Of a stretch of 33,989 nucleotides of DNA, positions 8,407 through 17,105 are shown piece after piece. Under the pieces are notes generated by a model. That model did not search any database. It was given only the letters and a program-made list of their open reading frames with translations, and was not told where the DNA came from. The translations under genes were made by a program, and so were the position numbers. The first letter of the stretch is position 1; every line of letters begins with the position of its first letter. The stretch is from the NCBI GenBank assembly GCA_021201355.1, contig JAJQFC010000088.1:1-33989 (forward strand), in the 5' to 3' direction. The stretch comes from Planctomycetaceae bacterium. Lineage in GTDB: Bacteria > Planctomycetota > SZUA-567.

Positions 8407-9420
8407 ATGACGAAAAAGCTTTCCGTTGGCATCATCGGCGCCGGGCGCATTGCCTCCGTGCACGTTCAGAGCCTCGCCGCCATCCCCGAAGTCCACATCG
8501 CCGCCATTGCCGATATTGTCCTCCCTTCCGCCCAAGCCTACGCCGATCAATTCGGCATCGCCAAGGTCTATGACGACTACCGGAAAATCATCGACGATCC
8601 GGCCATCGACGCCGTCTATATCATTTCCTCCACCGATACCCACACGGAAATCATGACAGCGGCGGCGCAGGCGAAAAAGCATATCTTCTGCGAAAAACCC
8701 ATCGCCCTCGATCTGAAAGAAATCGATACGGTCCTGGACGTTGTCAAAAAGAGCGGCGTTACCCTCATGGTCGGCTTCAACCGGCGCTACGACGCCGGCA
8801 ACATGGAGCTCCGCAAGGCAGTGATGGACGGCAGTATCGGCACGCCGGAAATGTGCATCATCAACAGCCGCGATCCGGCGCCGCCGCCCATGGAATACGT
8901 CAAGGTCTCCGGCGGCATCTTCCTCGACATGATGATCCACGACTTCGACCTGGCCCGTTACCTTCTGGACGACGAGCCGGAAGAAATTTTCGCCCAGGGC
9001 GCCTGCCTCATTGAACCGGAAATCGGCAAGTTCGGCGATTATGACACCGCCATGGTGACTATCCGCTTCAAAAAAGGCGCGCTCTGCCACATCGACAACA
9101 GCCGCCGCGCCGTTTACGGCTACGACCAGCGCGCCGAAGTCTTTGGCGAAAAAGGCAAGGTCTATACCGCCAATATCCACGAGAACAACGCGGTCAAGGT
9201 CTCCGTCGGCGGGTACAGCCAGCCGCCCATCCAGAACTTTTTCCTCGAACGCTATCTCGACGCCTACCGGCGGGAGGCGAAGTGGTTCGTCGACTGCGTC
9301 ACAAAGGGCGAAAAACCGCTGGCGGGCGGGCTCGACGGCAAGGTATCCGTCTGCATGGGCTATGCCGCCATCAAGTCGGCCAAGGAACATCGTCCGGTTC
9401 TCCTGAGTGAAATTTGCTAG
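8407..9420 (+). CDS. iolG: Gfo/Idh/MocA oxidoreductase, myo-inositol 2-dehydrogenase-like
   Basis: MTKKLSVGIIGAGRIASVHVQSLA..., CEKPIALD, GGIFLDMMIHDFDLARYLL; overall layout typical of IolG. Actual substrate unknown. Confidence 0.8.
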   Translation: MTKKLSVGIIGAGRIASVHVQSLAAIPEVHIAAIADIVLPSAQAYADQFGIAKVYDDYRKIIDDPAIDAVYIISSTDTHTEIMTAAAQAKKHIFCEKPIALDLKEIDTVLDVVKKSGVTLMVGFNRRYDAGNMELRKAVMDGSIGTPEMCIINSRDPAPPPMEYVKVSGGIFLDMMIHDFDLARYLLDDEPEEIFAQGACLIEPEIGKFGDYDTAMVTIRFKKGALCHIDNSRRAVYGYDQRAEVFGEKGKVYTANIHENNAVKVSVGGYSQPPIQNFFLERYLDAYRREAKWFVDCVTKGEKPLAGGLDGKVSVCMGYAAIKSAKEHRPVLLSEIC

Positions 9421-9570
9421 CGCGCCCGAAATAGGAAAGCGCTTCGCGCGTCGGCCAGGCGCGTCCCCCCGCGCTGTTTCGGCAGTCAAATCGCCAAGTG
9501 GGCGCCGCCATCATGAGGCCGCGTGAAAATCAGACACAATGTCAAACGACCACATTCTGGAGACTTGTTC

Positions 9571-10752
9571 ATGAGTGCAGACATCAATGATCGCCAGCTC
9601 CGCATGGCCATGATCGGCGGCGGTCCCGGTTCGGGTATCGGCGACATCCACCGCAAGGCCGCCCGCATGGACGGGCAGATCGCCCTGGTGGCCGGGGCGT
9701 TTTCGACCAACCCGGAAAAGAACCGGGAACAGGGAAAGATGCAGTTCGTCGACCCGTCCCGGGTGTACGATTCCTGGAAGGACATGCTGGACCGGGAAGC
9801 GGCGCTGCCGCCGGACAAGCGGCCCGACATCGTCAGTATCGTGACGCCGAACCATGTTCATTTCGCGCCGGCGAAGATGGCGTTGGAAAAGGGCTTCCAC
9901 GTCATTATGGACAAGCCGATGACGCTGAACGTGGACGAGGCGCTGGAGCTCCGGGACGTCGTCCGGAAAACCGGCGGGGTCCTCGCCGTCACCCACGCCT
10001 TCGCCACCAACGCCATGGTCAAGTGCGCCCGCGACCTGGTGCGGCAGGGAAAACTCGGGAAACTCCGGAAAATCGTGGTCGAATACCCGCAGGGCTGGCT
10101 CCATGCCCTTATCGAAAAAGACAATCATAAACAGGCGTCGTGGCGCACCGATCCAAAGCTGGCCGGCGCCGGCTGCATCGGCGACATCGGCGTTCACGCC
10201 TCGCACCTGTCCGAAACCGTCACCGGCCTCCGGGTGATCGCCGTGGCGGCCGACGCCGCCGCCGTCGTCGAAGGCCGGACCATAGACGACGACTTCACGG
10301 CCCTGGCGCGCTGGGAAGGCGGCGTCCGCGGTTCCATCGAGGCCAGCCAGATTTCCTTCGGCGAAGGAAACGGCCTCGCCATCCGCGTCTACGGCGACAA
10401 GGCCGGGCTTGAATGGCGTTTCGACAACATGGACTTTCTCATAATTAAATATCAGGACCAGCCCTGGGAAAAATGGGCGCGAGGCAGCACCTACGTGGCC
10501 GAAGCCAGCCCCTCCGCCGCACAGGTCACCCGGTGCGACAAGTACCACGCCGAAGGCTATATCGAAGGTTTCGCCAATATCTACCTCAACTTCGCGAAAA
10601 CTGTTCGGGCGGTCATCGCCGGCCGAAAGCCGTCCGAACTGGATCTGGACTTCCCCAATGTTCTGGACGGAGTGCGCGGCATGGCCTTCATCGACGCCAT
10701 GCTCAAGTCGTCGGCCAATGGGGGAGCCTGGACCGACGTGGCCCAATATTGA
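9571..10752 (+). CDS. Gfo/Idh/MocA family oxidoreductase
   Basis: ATG at 9571; LRMAMIGGGPGSGIGDIHRKAARMDGQIALVAGAFS, DKPMTLN, GCIGDIGVHASHL. Confidence 0.9.
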   Translation: MSADINDRQLRMAMIGGGPGSGIGDIHRKAARMDGQIALVAGAFSTNPEKNREQGKMQFVDPSRVYDSWKDMLDREAALPPDKRPDIVSIVTPNHVHFAPAKMALEKGFHVIMDKPMTLNVDEALELRDVVRKTGGVLAVTHAFATNAMVKCARDLVRQGKLGKLRKIVVEYPQGWLHALIEKDNHKQASWRTDPKLAGAGCIGDIGVHASHLSETVTGLRVIAVAADAAAVVEGRTIDDDFTALARWEGGVRGSIEASQISFGEGNGLAIRVYGDKAGLEWRFDNMDFLIIKYQDQPWEKWARGSTYVAEASPSAAQVTRCDKYHAEGYIEGFANIYLNFAKTVRAVIAGRKPSELDLDFPNVLDGVRGMAFIDAMLKSSANGGAWTDVAQY

Positions 10753-10788
10753 AATACTCTCAGCACCGTACGTGAGAAGGAGTCGATA

Positions 10789-11613
10789 ATGAGCGGGTTT
10801 AAATTGGGAATTTGTGAATGGGCCTTTCCCCTGCCCGGCCCGGCCGGTTTAAAAATCGCCGCCGAACTCGGGTTGCAGGGAATGGAACTGGATTTCGGCG
10901 ATTACGAGAAAGGCTTTCCCCTTTCCAACTCCCGTATCCAGGACCACTACCTCGAATGCGGCGCCAAGCACAACATTGAATTTCCTTCCATCGCCTTCAA
11001 TGCCCTGTGCGCCCACGGCCTGTCGAAGCCGATGGAAAGCGTGGACGGCATGATCGCCATGGAATGCCTGAAGAAAGGCATCGTGGCGGCGGCGGCCATG
11101 AAGATCCCCGTCGTCCAGCTGCCGAGTTTTGAAAACGGCGCGATCAACTCCGAAGCCGAATTCCGGAATACCTGCGAAAAACTCCGGTTCGCCTGCCGGC
11201 TCGCCGGCGAACACGGGCTGATCGTCTCGTCTGAAAACAACCTGTCTCCGGAAGAGACGGACCGCATGGTCGCCGAAGTGGCGGCCGACAACTTCCGCAT
11301 TTTCTTCGACACGCAGAACTACCTTTTGAATCGCGGCTATTCCCAGCCCGATGTTCTCCGCCGCATTCACCGTCACATTGTCCAACTGCACATCAAGGAC
11401 GGCTACAACGGCCATCTCAGTTCCTCCCTTCTCGGGCAGGGCGACGCGCTGTTCGCCGAATCGGCACAGATCATCAACGACGTACACCCTTGCGAATGGC
11501 TGATTCTCGAGAATTACTACAATGTCAAGCCGCTCAGTGAACTTCATCCCGATCCCTTTGAACTTCTCGCGCGCGATATCGCCATCGCCAACTCATTCTT
11601 CTCCTTTAAATAA
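10789..11613 (+). CDS. Sugar phosphate isomerase/epimerase (xylose isomerase-like TIM barrel)
   Basis: MSGFKLGICEWAFPLPGPAGLKIAAELGLQGMELDFGDYEKG...; HIVQLHIKDGYNGH; TIM-barrel isomerase/epimerase pattern. Confidence 0.82.
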   Translation: MSGFKLGICEWAFPLPGPAGLKIAAELGLQGMELDFGDYEKGFPLSNSRIQDHYLECGAKHNIEFPSIAFNALCAHGLSKPMESVDGMIAMECLKKGIVAAAAMKIPVVQLPSFENGAINSEAEFRNTCEKLRFACRLAGEHGLIVSSENNLSPEETDRMVAEVAADNFRIFFDTQNYLLNRGYSQPDVLRRIHRHIVQLHIKDGYNGHLSSSLLGQGDALFAESAQIINDVHPCEWLILENYYNVKPLSELHPDPFELLARDIAIANSFFSFK

Positions 11614-11640
11614 GCGTTCTCCATGGTTTGGCCGCGACGC

Positions 11641-11707
11641 CGCGTCGGCTTCAGGCATACCCCTTCCCCTCAGGTACTCGGGGTATGCCGTCTCGAAGCC
11701 GGACGCG
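11641..11707 (+). other. Long imperfect hairpin in the isomerase-SBP intergenic region
   Basis: Arms GGCATACCCC (11654-11663) / GGGGTATGCC (11680-11689) perfect; extended by GGCTTC/GAAGCC and CGCGTC/GACGCG outside. Confidence 0.6.
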
Positions 11708-11861
11708 GGTCGGGCCGAACATGAACGCGATACCACCGCCGTGGCTCCGCCTACGCATCGTGGCCGTCCCGGCCACCGTCCGTCACGGCCGGCAACCCGC
11801 AAGTGACTGTTCCTCTTCCGGGGATTGAACCATTTCTTGTGTTTTAACGAGGAGATGAATT

Positions 11862-12821
11862 ATGCGTAAAGGTCTTACTCTTGTTATGGCTCCGTGCATC
11901 GCGGCGCTTTTTGTCCTTACCTTCGCCTACCAGGCCGTCGCCGGTGAAGTCACCGCGTCGAACTTCAAGGTCGGGGTGATCATGAAGTCGTTCGACGAAT
12001 TCCAGAACGCGGTCATCGAAGGCGCGGAAGCGGCGTGCAGGGAACTCGGCCTCGAAATCATGGCCACCGCCCCCGACGCGGAAACGGAAGCGGCGCGCCA
12101 GGTGGAAATGATCGAGGATATGGTGACGGGCGGGGTCAATGTACTTCTCATCGCGCCGACCCTTCTCGATACCGTCAGCGAGCCGCTGACCCGCGCCATC
12201 GACAAGGGCATGAAGGTTATCTTCGTCGACTTCTCCGATCACAGCGCCTTCCCCGCCATGCTTTTCGCCATCGGCACCGGCAACTACAACGCCGCCGAAA
12301 CGATGGCCAAGCACTACCTGACCTATTTCGACGATCCGAAAAACTCCTCGGTCGCCATCGTCCGCGGTCTCCTCGGCGCCGAAAACCACAACCAGCGCAC
12401 CCAGGGCTTCGTCGACGTGATGGAAGCGGCGGGCGTCACCATCCTGGACATCCAGGACGCCGGCAACAGCGCCGACCGCGCCGCCACCCTTGTGGAAAAC
12501 TGGATGCAGAAATACGGCGTCGACGGCCTGAACGCCATTATCGCCACCTCCGACTCCCAGGCCCTCGGCGTGATGTCGGCCGTCATCAACGCCGGTGCCC
12601 TCGGCAAAGTCATGACCCAGGGCTTCGACGGCAACACCGCCATCATCGAAGCCGTCCGCGACGGCCAGATGACCTTCACCGGCGCCCAGCGTCCCTACAA
12701 GATCGGCTACGACGCCGTCATGCTGGCCCGCGACTACCTGTCCGGCAAAAAGCTCGACACCTACTACGACACCGGCGTCGACATCATCACCAAGGAAAAC
12801 GCCAACGATTTCCTGAAATAA
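11862..12821 (+). CDS. Sugar ABC transporter periplasmic substrate-binding protein
   Basis: MRKGLTLVMAPCIAALFVLTFAYQAVAGEVTASNFKVGVIMKSFDEFQNAVIEGAEAACRELG...; AACGAGGAG RBS region. Confidence 0.9.
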   Translation: MRKGLTLVMAPCIAALFVLTFAYQAVAGEVTASNFKVGVIMKSFDEFQNAVIEGAEAACRELGLEIMATAPDAETEAARQVEMIEDMVTGGVNVLLIAPTLLDTVSEPLTRAIDKGMKVIFVDFSDHSAFPAMLFAIGTGNYNAAETMAKHYLTYFDDPKNSSVAIVRGLLGAENHNQRTQGFVDVMEAAGVTILDIQDAGNSADRAATLVENWMQKYGVDGLNAIIATSDSQALGVMSAVINAGALGKVMTQGFDGNTAIIEAVRDGQMTFTGAQRPYKIGYDAVMLARDYLSGKKLDTYYDTGVDIITKENANDFLK

Positions 12822-12853
12822 CCGCGCCCGACCCGCAGTGGCGGGGGCATAGT

Positions 12854-12890
12854 GGAAAATGCCGCGGACCAGCGGTTTCGCGGCATTTCC
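12854..12890 (+). other. Stable hairpin in the SBP-ATPase intergenic region without a clear U-tract
   Basis: GGAAAATGCCGCG (12854-12866) pairs with CGCGGCATTTCC (12879-12890) with one bulge; followed by gctcgcgttg. Confidence 0.6.
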
Positions 12891-13074
12891 GCTCGCGTTG
12901 CGTCCAAGAACATTGCCGAAATATCGTGCATGCCCGAGTACGCCCCACCCCTTCTTGTTGCGCCTACACATTCCCATCGCCGGGCTTATTCCTGAGCATT
13001 CAATCAAACCCGCGCCCAAACTTCACCATTCACGAATTTTCTGACAATGCCATAGCTGTCGGAAGGAGCATATC

Positions 13075-14592
13075 TTGGGAGAGATAATCGCGGAACTGAA
13101 GAACATTTATAAGGTTTTTCCCGGCGCCACCGCCTTGAAAAACATGGCGCTGCAACTTCGGGCCGGCGAGATTCACGGCCTTATTGGAGAAAACGGCGCC
13201 GGCAAGTCCACCTTGATTAAAGTCCTCACAGGCGTCCACAAGCCGGATGGCGGCGAAATTTTCATCCGGGGCGAAAAGACAAAACTGGACGGCCCGCTCG
13301 ATGCCAAATACAAGGGCATCAGCTGCGTTTACCAGGAACTGAACATTGTCAAGGAGATGTCCGTCGCCGACAACCTGTTCCTCGGCAATTTCACACGGAA
13401 GCCAAATTCCCGCATTCTGGATTATGACACCATGAATGCCACGACCCGGGACATCATGAAGTCGATGAACCAGGACGTCGACCCCACCGTCAAGTGCGGC
13501 CTCCTCGGCATGGGCCAGCAGCAGATGGTGGAAATCGGCAAGGCCATTCTCCAGAAGGCTAAGGTTCTCATTCTGGACGAACCGACGTCGAGTCTTGGCG
13601 AACAGGAAGTCAAAGAATTATTCACCATCCTGAGAAAACTCAGGGAGGACGGGCTGGCCATTCTCTACGTGTCCCACCGCCTCGAAGAATTGTTCGAGAT
13701 GTGCGATACGGTGACGGTGATGCGGGACGCCAAGCACATCATTACCGCGCCCATGAACAGCATGACGAAGGACGACCTCATCACCCACATGGTCGGCCGG
13801 TCCCTCAACAACCTGTTCCCGAAACAGGACACGACGCCCGGTCAGGTCGCCCTCGAAGTCGCCAACCTCACCAGTCGCGGCCGGTTCAAGGACATCAGCT
13901 TCACGGCACGGCGCGGCGAAATCCTCGGATTCGCCGGACTGGTCGGGGCCGGAAGAACCGAATTGTTCCGCGCCATCTTCGGCGCCGATCCCATCGACTC
14001 CGGAAAAATTCTCATTAACGGCCAGCCGGTCAAGATTCGCGTGCCCAAGGACGCCATCGAACACGGCATCGCCCTTCTCACCGAAGACCGGAAAGTCCAG
14101 GGCCTTGTCCTCGCCCAATCGGTGGAACAGAATATTTCCCTCGCCACCCTCAAGGCCACCAGCCACCGGGGATTCCTTAACATTAAATTGATGGAGAGCA
14201 AGAGCAACAAATCGGTGCGGCTTCTCAACATCAAGACGCCCTCCATCCATTCCACCGTCAGCCAGCTGAGCGGCGGCAACCAGCAGAAGGTGGTTATCGG
14301 CAAGTGGACAAACGCGGAAATGGACATTTACGTCTTCGACGAACCGACGCGCGGCATCGACGTCGGCGCGAAAATCGAGGTCTATAACGCCATGAACCGG
14401 CTCCTGTCCGCCGGCAAGTGCGTCATCATGATCTCGTCCGAATTGCCGGAGCTCCTTGGCATGTGCGACAAACTCATCGTCATGCGGCGCGGACGGATCA
14501 CCGCCACCATGACCAAGAACGACCCGTGCTTTAATCAGGAAGATATTATGAAGGCAGCCTGGGGAGGAGTGATTACCAATGAAGCAATCTAA
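13075..14592 (+). CDS. Sugar ABC transporter ATP-binding protein (two NBDs, RbsA/MglA-like), TTG start
   Basis: TTG at 13075 with GGAAGGA upstream; GENGAGKSTL, ILDEPTSSLG, LSGGNQQKVVIGKW, FDEPTRGIDVGAK. Confidence 0.93.
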   Translation: MGEIIAELKNIYKVFPGATALKNMALQLRAGEIHGLIGENGAGKSTLIKVLTGVHKPDGGEIFIRGEKTKLDGPLDAKYKGISCVYQELNIVKEMSVADNLFLGNFTRKPNSRILDYDTMNATTRDIMKSMNQDVDPTVKCGLLGMGQQQMVEIGKAILQKAKVLILDEPTSSLGEQEVKELFTILRKLREDGLAILYVSHRLEELFEMCDTVTVMRDAKHIITAPMNSMTKDDLITHMVGRSLNNLFPKQDTTPGQVALEVANLTSRGRFKDISFTARRGEILGFAGLVGAGRTELFRAIFGADPIDSGKILINGQPVKIRVPKDAIEHGIALLTEDRKVQGLVLAQSVEQNISLATLKATSHRGFLNIKLMESKSNKSVRLLNIKTPSIHSTVSQLSGGNQQKVVIGKWTNAEMDIYVFDEPTRGIDVGAKIEVYNAMNRLLSAGKCVIMISSELPELLGMCDKLIVMRRGRITATMTKNDPCFNQEDIMKAAWGGVITNEAI

Positions 14593-15589
14593 AACCAAAA
14601 AGTCGATGCCGGCGTGGTTCGGCCCCTTGATGGCCCTGATCATACTCACCGCCATCCTCGCCGTGGTGACGGACCGTTTCATCTACCACGACAATATCAT
14701 GAATGTATTGCGGCAGTCATCCATCAACGCCCTGGTGGCGCTCGGAATGCTGTTCGTCCTCCTGACCGGCGGCATCGACCTGTCCGTCGGTTCCGTGGTG
14801 GCCCTGTCCGCCTGCGTCATGGCCGTCGTCACAAAGGCGACCGGCATCACCTCGGCCATCGTCCTTATTCCCGTCGGCCTCCTCTGCGGCGTGCTGGTCG
14901 GCACCATTAACGGCCTCCTCTTCACCAAGGCCAAACTGCCCCACCCGTTCGTCTCCACCCTCGGCATGATGATGATGCTCCGGGGCGTCTGCCTCCTCAT
15001 CACCGGCGCCAGGCCCATCACCGGCTTCAGCGGTTCGGTCCTCTGGCTCGGCCGCGCCAATTTCATATTCCCGATATGTTTCATTCTCGTCATCATTATG
15101 TGCATCCTCTACTCGATTCTTCTTAACCGGACCACCCTCGGGCGGCAAATCTATGCCGTCGGCGGCAACAAGGAAGCGGCGCGCCTGTCCGGTATCGATG
15201 TCGACAAGACCGTGTGCTTCGTCTACATCGTGTCCGGGTTCATGGCCGCCCTCGCCGGCATCGTCCTTCTCGGCCGGATCAGCACCGCCTACGCCCTGTC
15301 CGGCGACAAGTACGAAATGGACGCCATCGCGGCGTGCGTCATCGGCGGCGCGTCGTTCAACGGCGGCGTCGGCACAGTCCTCGGGACGCTTATCGGCGCC
15401 ATGATGATCGGCGTTCTCCGGAACGGGCTTAACCTCCTTGGGGCGAAATCCGACGTCACCCAGGTGGTTATTGGCGCGGTAATCATCCTCGCCGTCTACA
15501 TCGACGTCATGCGGGCGAGAGCCGCGTACAACCTCGAACGCAACGAACAGGCCAGAGCCATGGAAGCCGAAGAAGCGCAGCAGGCCTGA
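14579..15589 (+). CDS. Sugar ABC transporter permease (RbsC-like)
   Basis: LTGGIDLSVGSVVALSA motif; overlaps the ATPase 3' end by 14 bp; multi-TM. Confidence 0.92.
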   Translation: MKQSKTKKSMPAWFGPLMALIILTAILAVVTDRFIYHDNIMNVLRQSSINALVALGMLFVLLTGGIDLSVGSVVALSACVMAVVTKATGITSAIVLIPVGLLCGVLVGTINGLLFTKAKLPHPFVSTLGMMMMLRGVCLLITGARPITGFSGSVLWLGRANFIFPICFILVIIMCILYSILLNRTTLGRQIYAVGGNKEAARLSGIDVDKTVCFVYIVSGFMAALAGIVLLGRISTAYALSGDKYEMDAIAACVIGGASFNGGVGTVLGTLIGAMMIGVLRNGLNLLGAKSDVTQVVIGAVIILAVYIDVMRARAAYNLERNEQARAMEAEEAQQA

Positions 15590-15617
15590 TGCGGAAATAT
15601 GGTACATGTCAAAGTCG

Positions 15618-15657
15618 CGCCCCCTCAACCGTCGTCACGGGAGGGGGCGTTATTTTT
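15618..15657 (+). terminator. Rho-independent terminator after the iol-like/ABC operon
   Basis: CGCCCCCTC-(14 nt)-GAGGGGGCG followed by TTATTTTTCTTT. Confidence 0.88.
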
Positions 15658-15725
15658 CTTTATTCGTCTTTTACCGGCCCCGCCCGACAGTGAAGAAATG
15701 CTTCTCAAAATATTCGGAATGGCCG

Positions 15726-16817
15726 TTACGACCTGAGGTTCTTGACCGTGTCCCGGAAAATAAGCTTTGGCGGGAACCGCATGGAGACGTCGGCCTCAGG
15801 GTTGGCTATGAGCGCCAGGAGCGCCTCCACCGCCTTTTTGCCGAGTATGGATTTCGGGTTTTCGATGGTGGTAAGCGGTTTCATGTCGTGCCGGTTGAAG
15901 GAATCGTCAAAGCCGGCAATGCTGATATCATCGGGAATGCGCCGGTTGTGGCGTTCGAGGAACGGATAGAGCCGGCTGACCACCTCGTCGTTGTGGCAAA
16001 ATACCGCCGTGCACCCATCCAGCGCCGAAAAGACGCGGTGGGCATTCTGGTCGGTGAACAGGCTGTCGAAGTCTTCGTCCATGAACCAGAGAACGGCGTT
16101 TTCGTCCATGGCCAGATTATTCCGGGCCAGTCCGACGCCGTAGCCCTTGAACCGTCCGGTGCCGGTCTGTTCGTCCGACTTGAAGATGCCGGCGATGCGT
16201 TTGTGGCCGTTGGCGACGAAGTGGTCGATCACCAGGGCGACGCCGTCGACATCGCTGACGCCTATTGTCGGGAATCTGAAACCGGGCAGAACGGCGTGGG
16301 TGAGAATGCAGGGCATTCTCTCTTCTATCCGCCTGTAGAGGTCCTCGTTCAGGAGGGGCCAGGCGGACCGCGTCGGTTCGATAATTAGGCCGGCGAGATT
16401 GGTCGACAGGAGTTCCGTGAGGATCTGCCGCTCTTTCGCTATCCGGTTCGAGGTAATCCGGTACACCATGGTGTATTCGTGCTCGAACAAACTTTCACTG
16501 ATTCCCATCAGCACTTCCGGATAGATATAAGCTGTGCAGCGGGGAAGGACGACGCCGATACTTTTACTGGCGGCCGGAACGGACGGGCGGGGTGCCTGAA
16601 CGGCCCGCTCCGCCACGTATGTGCCGCTGCCCTGAACCTTGACGAGAAAGCCCTCCTCGACCAAAAGGCCTATCGCCTGGCGTACGGTATTGCGGCTGAT
16701 GGAATAGCGGATGGCCAACTCTTCCTCGGCGGGGATCTGCTGTCCCGGGGCGCGGACGCCCAGTTCGATTTCGCTCTTCAGGCGGTCCGCCAGCAATGAG
16801 CATTTAAATCGAGGCAA
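15726..16817 (-). CDS. GntR/LacI-hybrid (AraR-like) transcriptional regulator, paralogous to 6854-7963, probable TTG start
   Basis: LPRFKCSLLADRLKSEIELGVRAPGQQIPAEEELAIRYSISRNTVRQAIGLLVEEGFLVKVQGSGTYVAE...; alignable by eye end to end with the 6854-7963 product. TTG at 16817-16815. Confidence 0.88.
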   Translation of the reverse strand: MPRFKCSLLADRLKSEIELGVRAPGQQIPAEEELAIRYSISRNTVRQAIGLLVEEGFLVKVQGSGTYVAERAVQAPRPSVPAASKSIGVVLPRCTAYIYPEVLMGISESLFEHEYTMVYRITSNRIAKERQILTELLSTNLAGLIIEPTRSAWPLLNEDLYRRIEERMPCILTHAVLPGFRFPTIGVSDVDGVALVIDHFVANGHKRIAGIFKSDEQTGTGRFKGYGVGLARNNLAMDENAVLWFMDEDFDSLFTDQNAHRVFSALDGCTAVFCHNDEVVSRLYPFLERHNRRIPDDISIAGFDDSFNRHDMKPLTTIENPKSILGKKAVEALLALIANPEADVSMRFPPKLIFRDTVKNLRS

Positions 16818-16865
16818 GAGATTTTCCTTGAGGTGATTTGGAACATTTCTACTTCCACTTCTATA

Positions 16866-16894
16866 AGTATATAACGTAATAATAAGGTTGTCTA
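16866..16894 (-). promoter_or_regulatory. Candidate sigma70 promoter of the second AraR-like regulator (TAGACA-17-TATACT)
   Basis: Minus-strand TAGACA, 17-nt spacer, TATACT; TTGTAC half-site further upstream (16920-16915). Confidence 0.5.
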
Positions 16895-16956
16895 GTGTGA
16901 GTATTAAAAAAATAGTACAACTTTTTCCGCGGGACTCTTTTCGCTCCCGACAGAAG

Positions 16957-16988
16957 AAAAAACCCTCCGGCCCGATGGCCGAAGGGTT
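16957..16988 (-). terminator. Rho-independent terminator after uxaA
   Basis: Minus-strand AACCCTTCGGCC-ATCG-GGCCGGAGGGTT followed by TTTT; 12-bp stem with one G-T pair. Confidence 0.85.
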
Positions 16989-17105
16989 ATTTGCAGTTTT
17001 GACTGTATTCAGGGCGAAGACGCCATGCAACAACGCGAATTACCACCACCTCTGTTTCAGCGTTCACTACTGTTCTCCGTCCTGTCCATATTTCCCATCG
17101 GCATC

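Noticed and set aside
9435-9446. GAAAGCGCTTCG, similar to a generic LacI/cre operator
   Set aside because: It sits between two co-oriented genes of one operon, is not a perfect palindrome and has no promoter context; likely chance.
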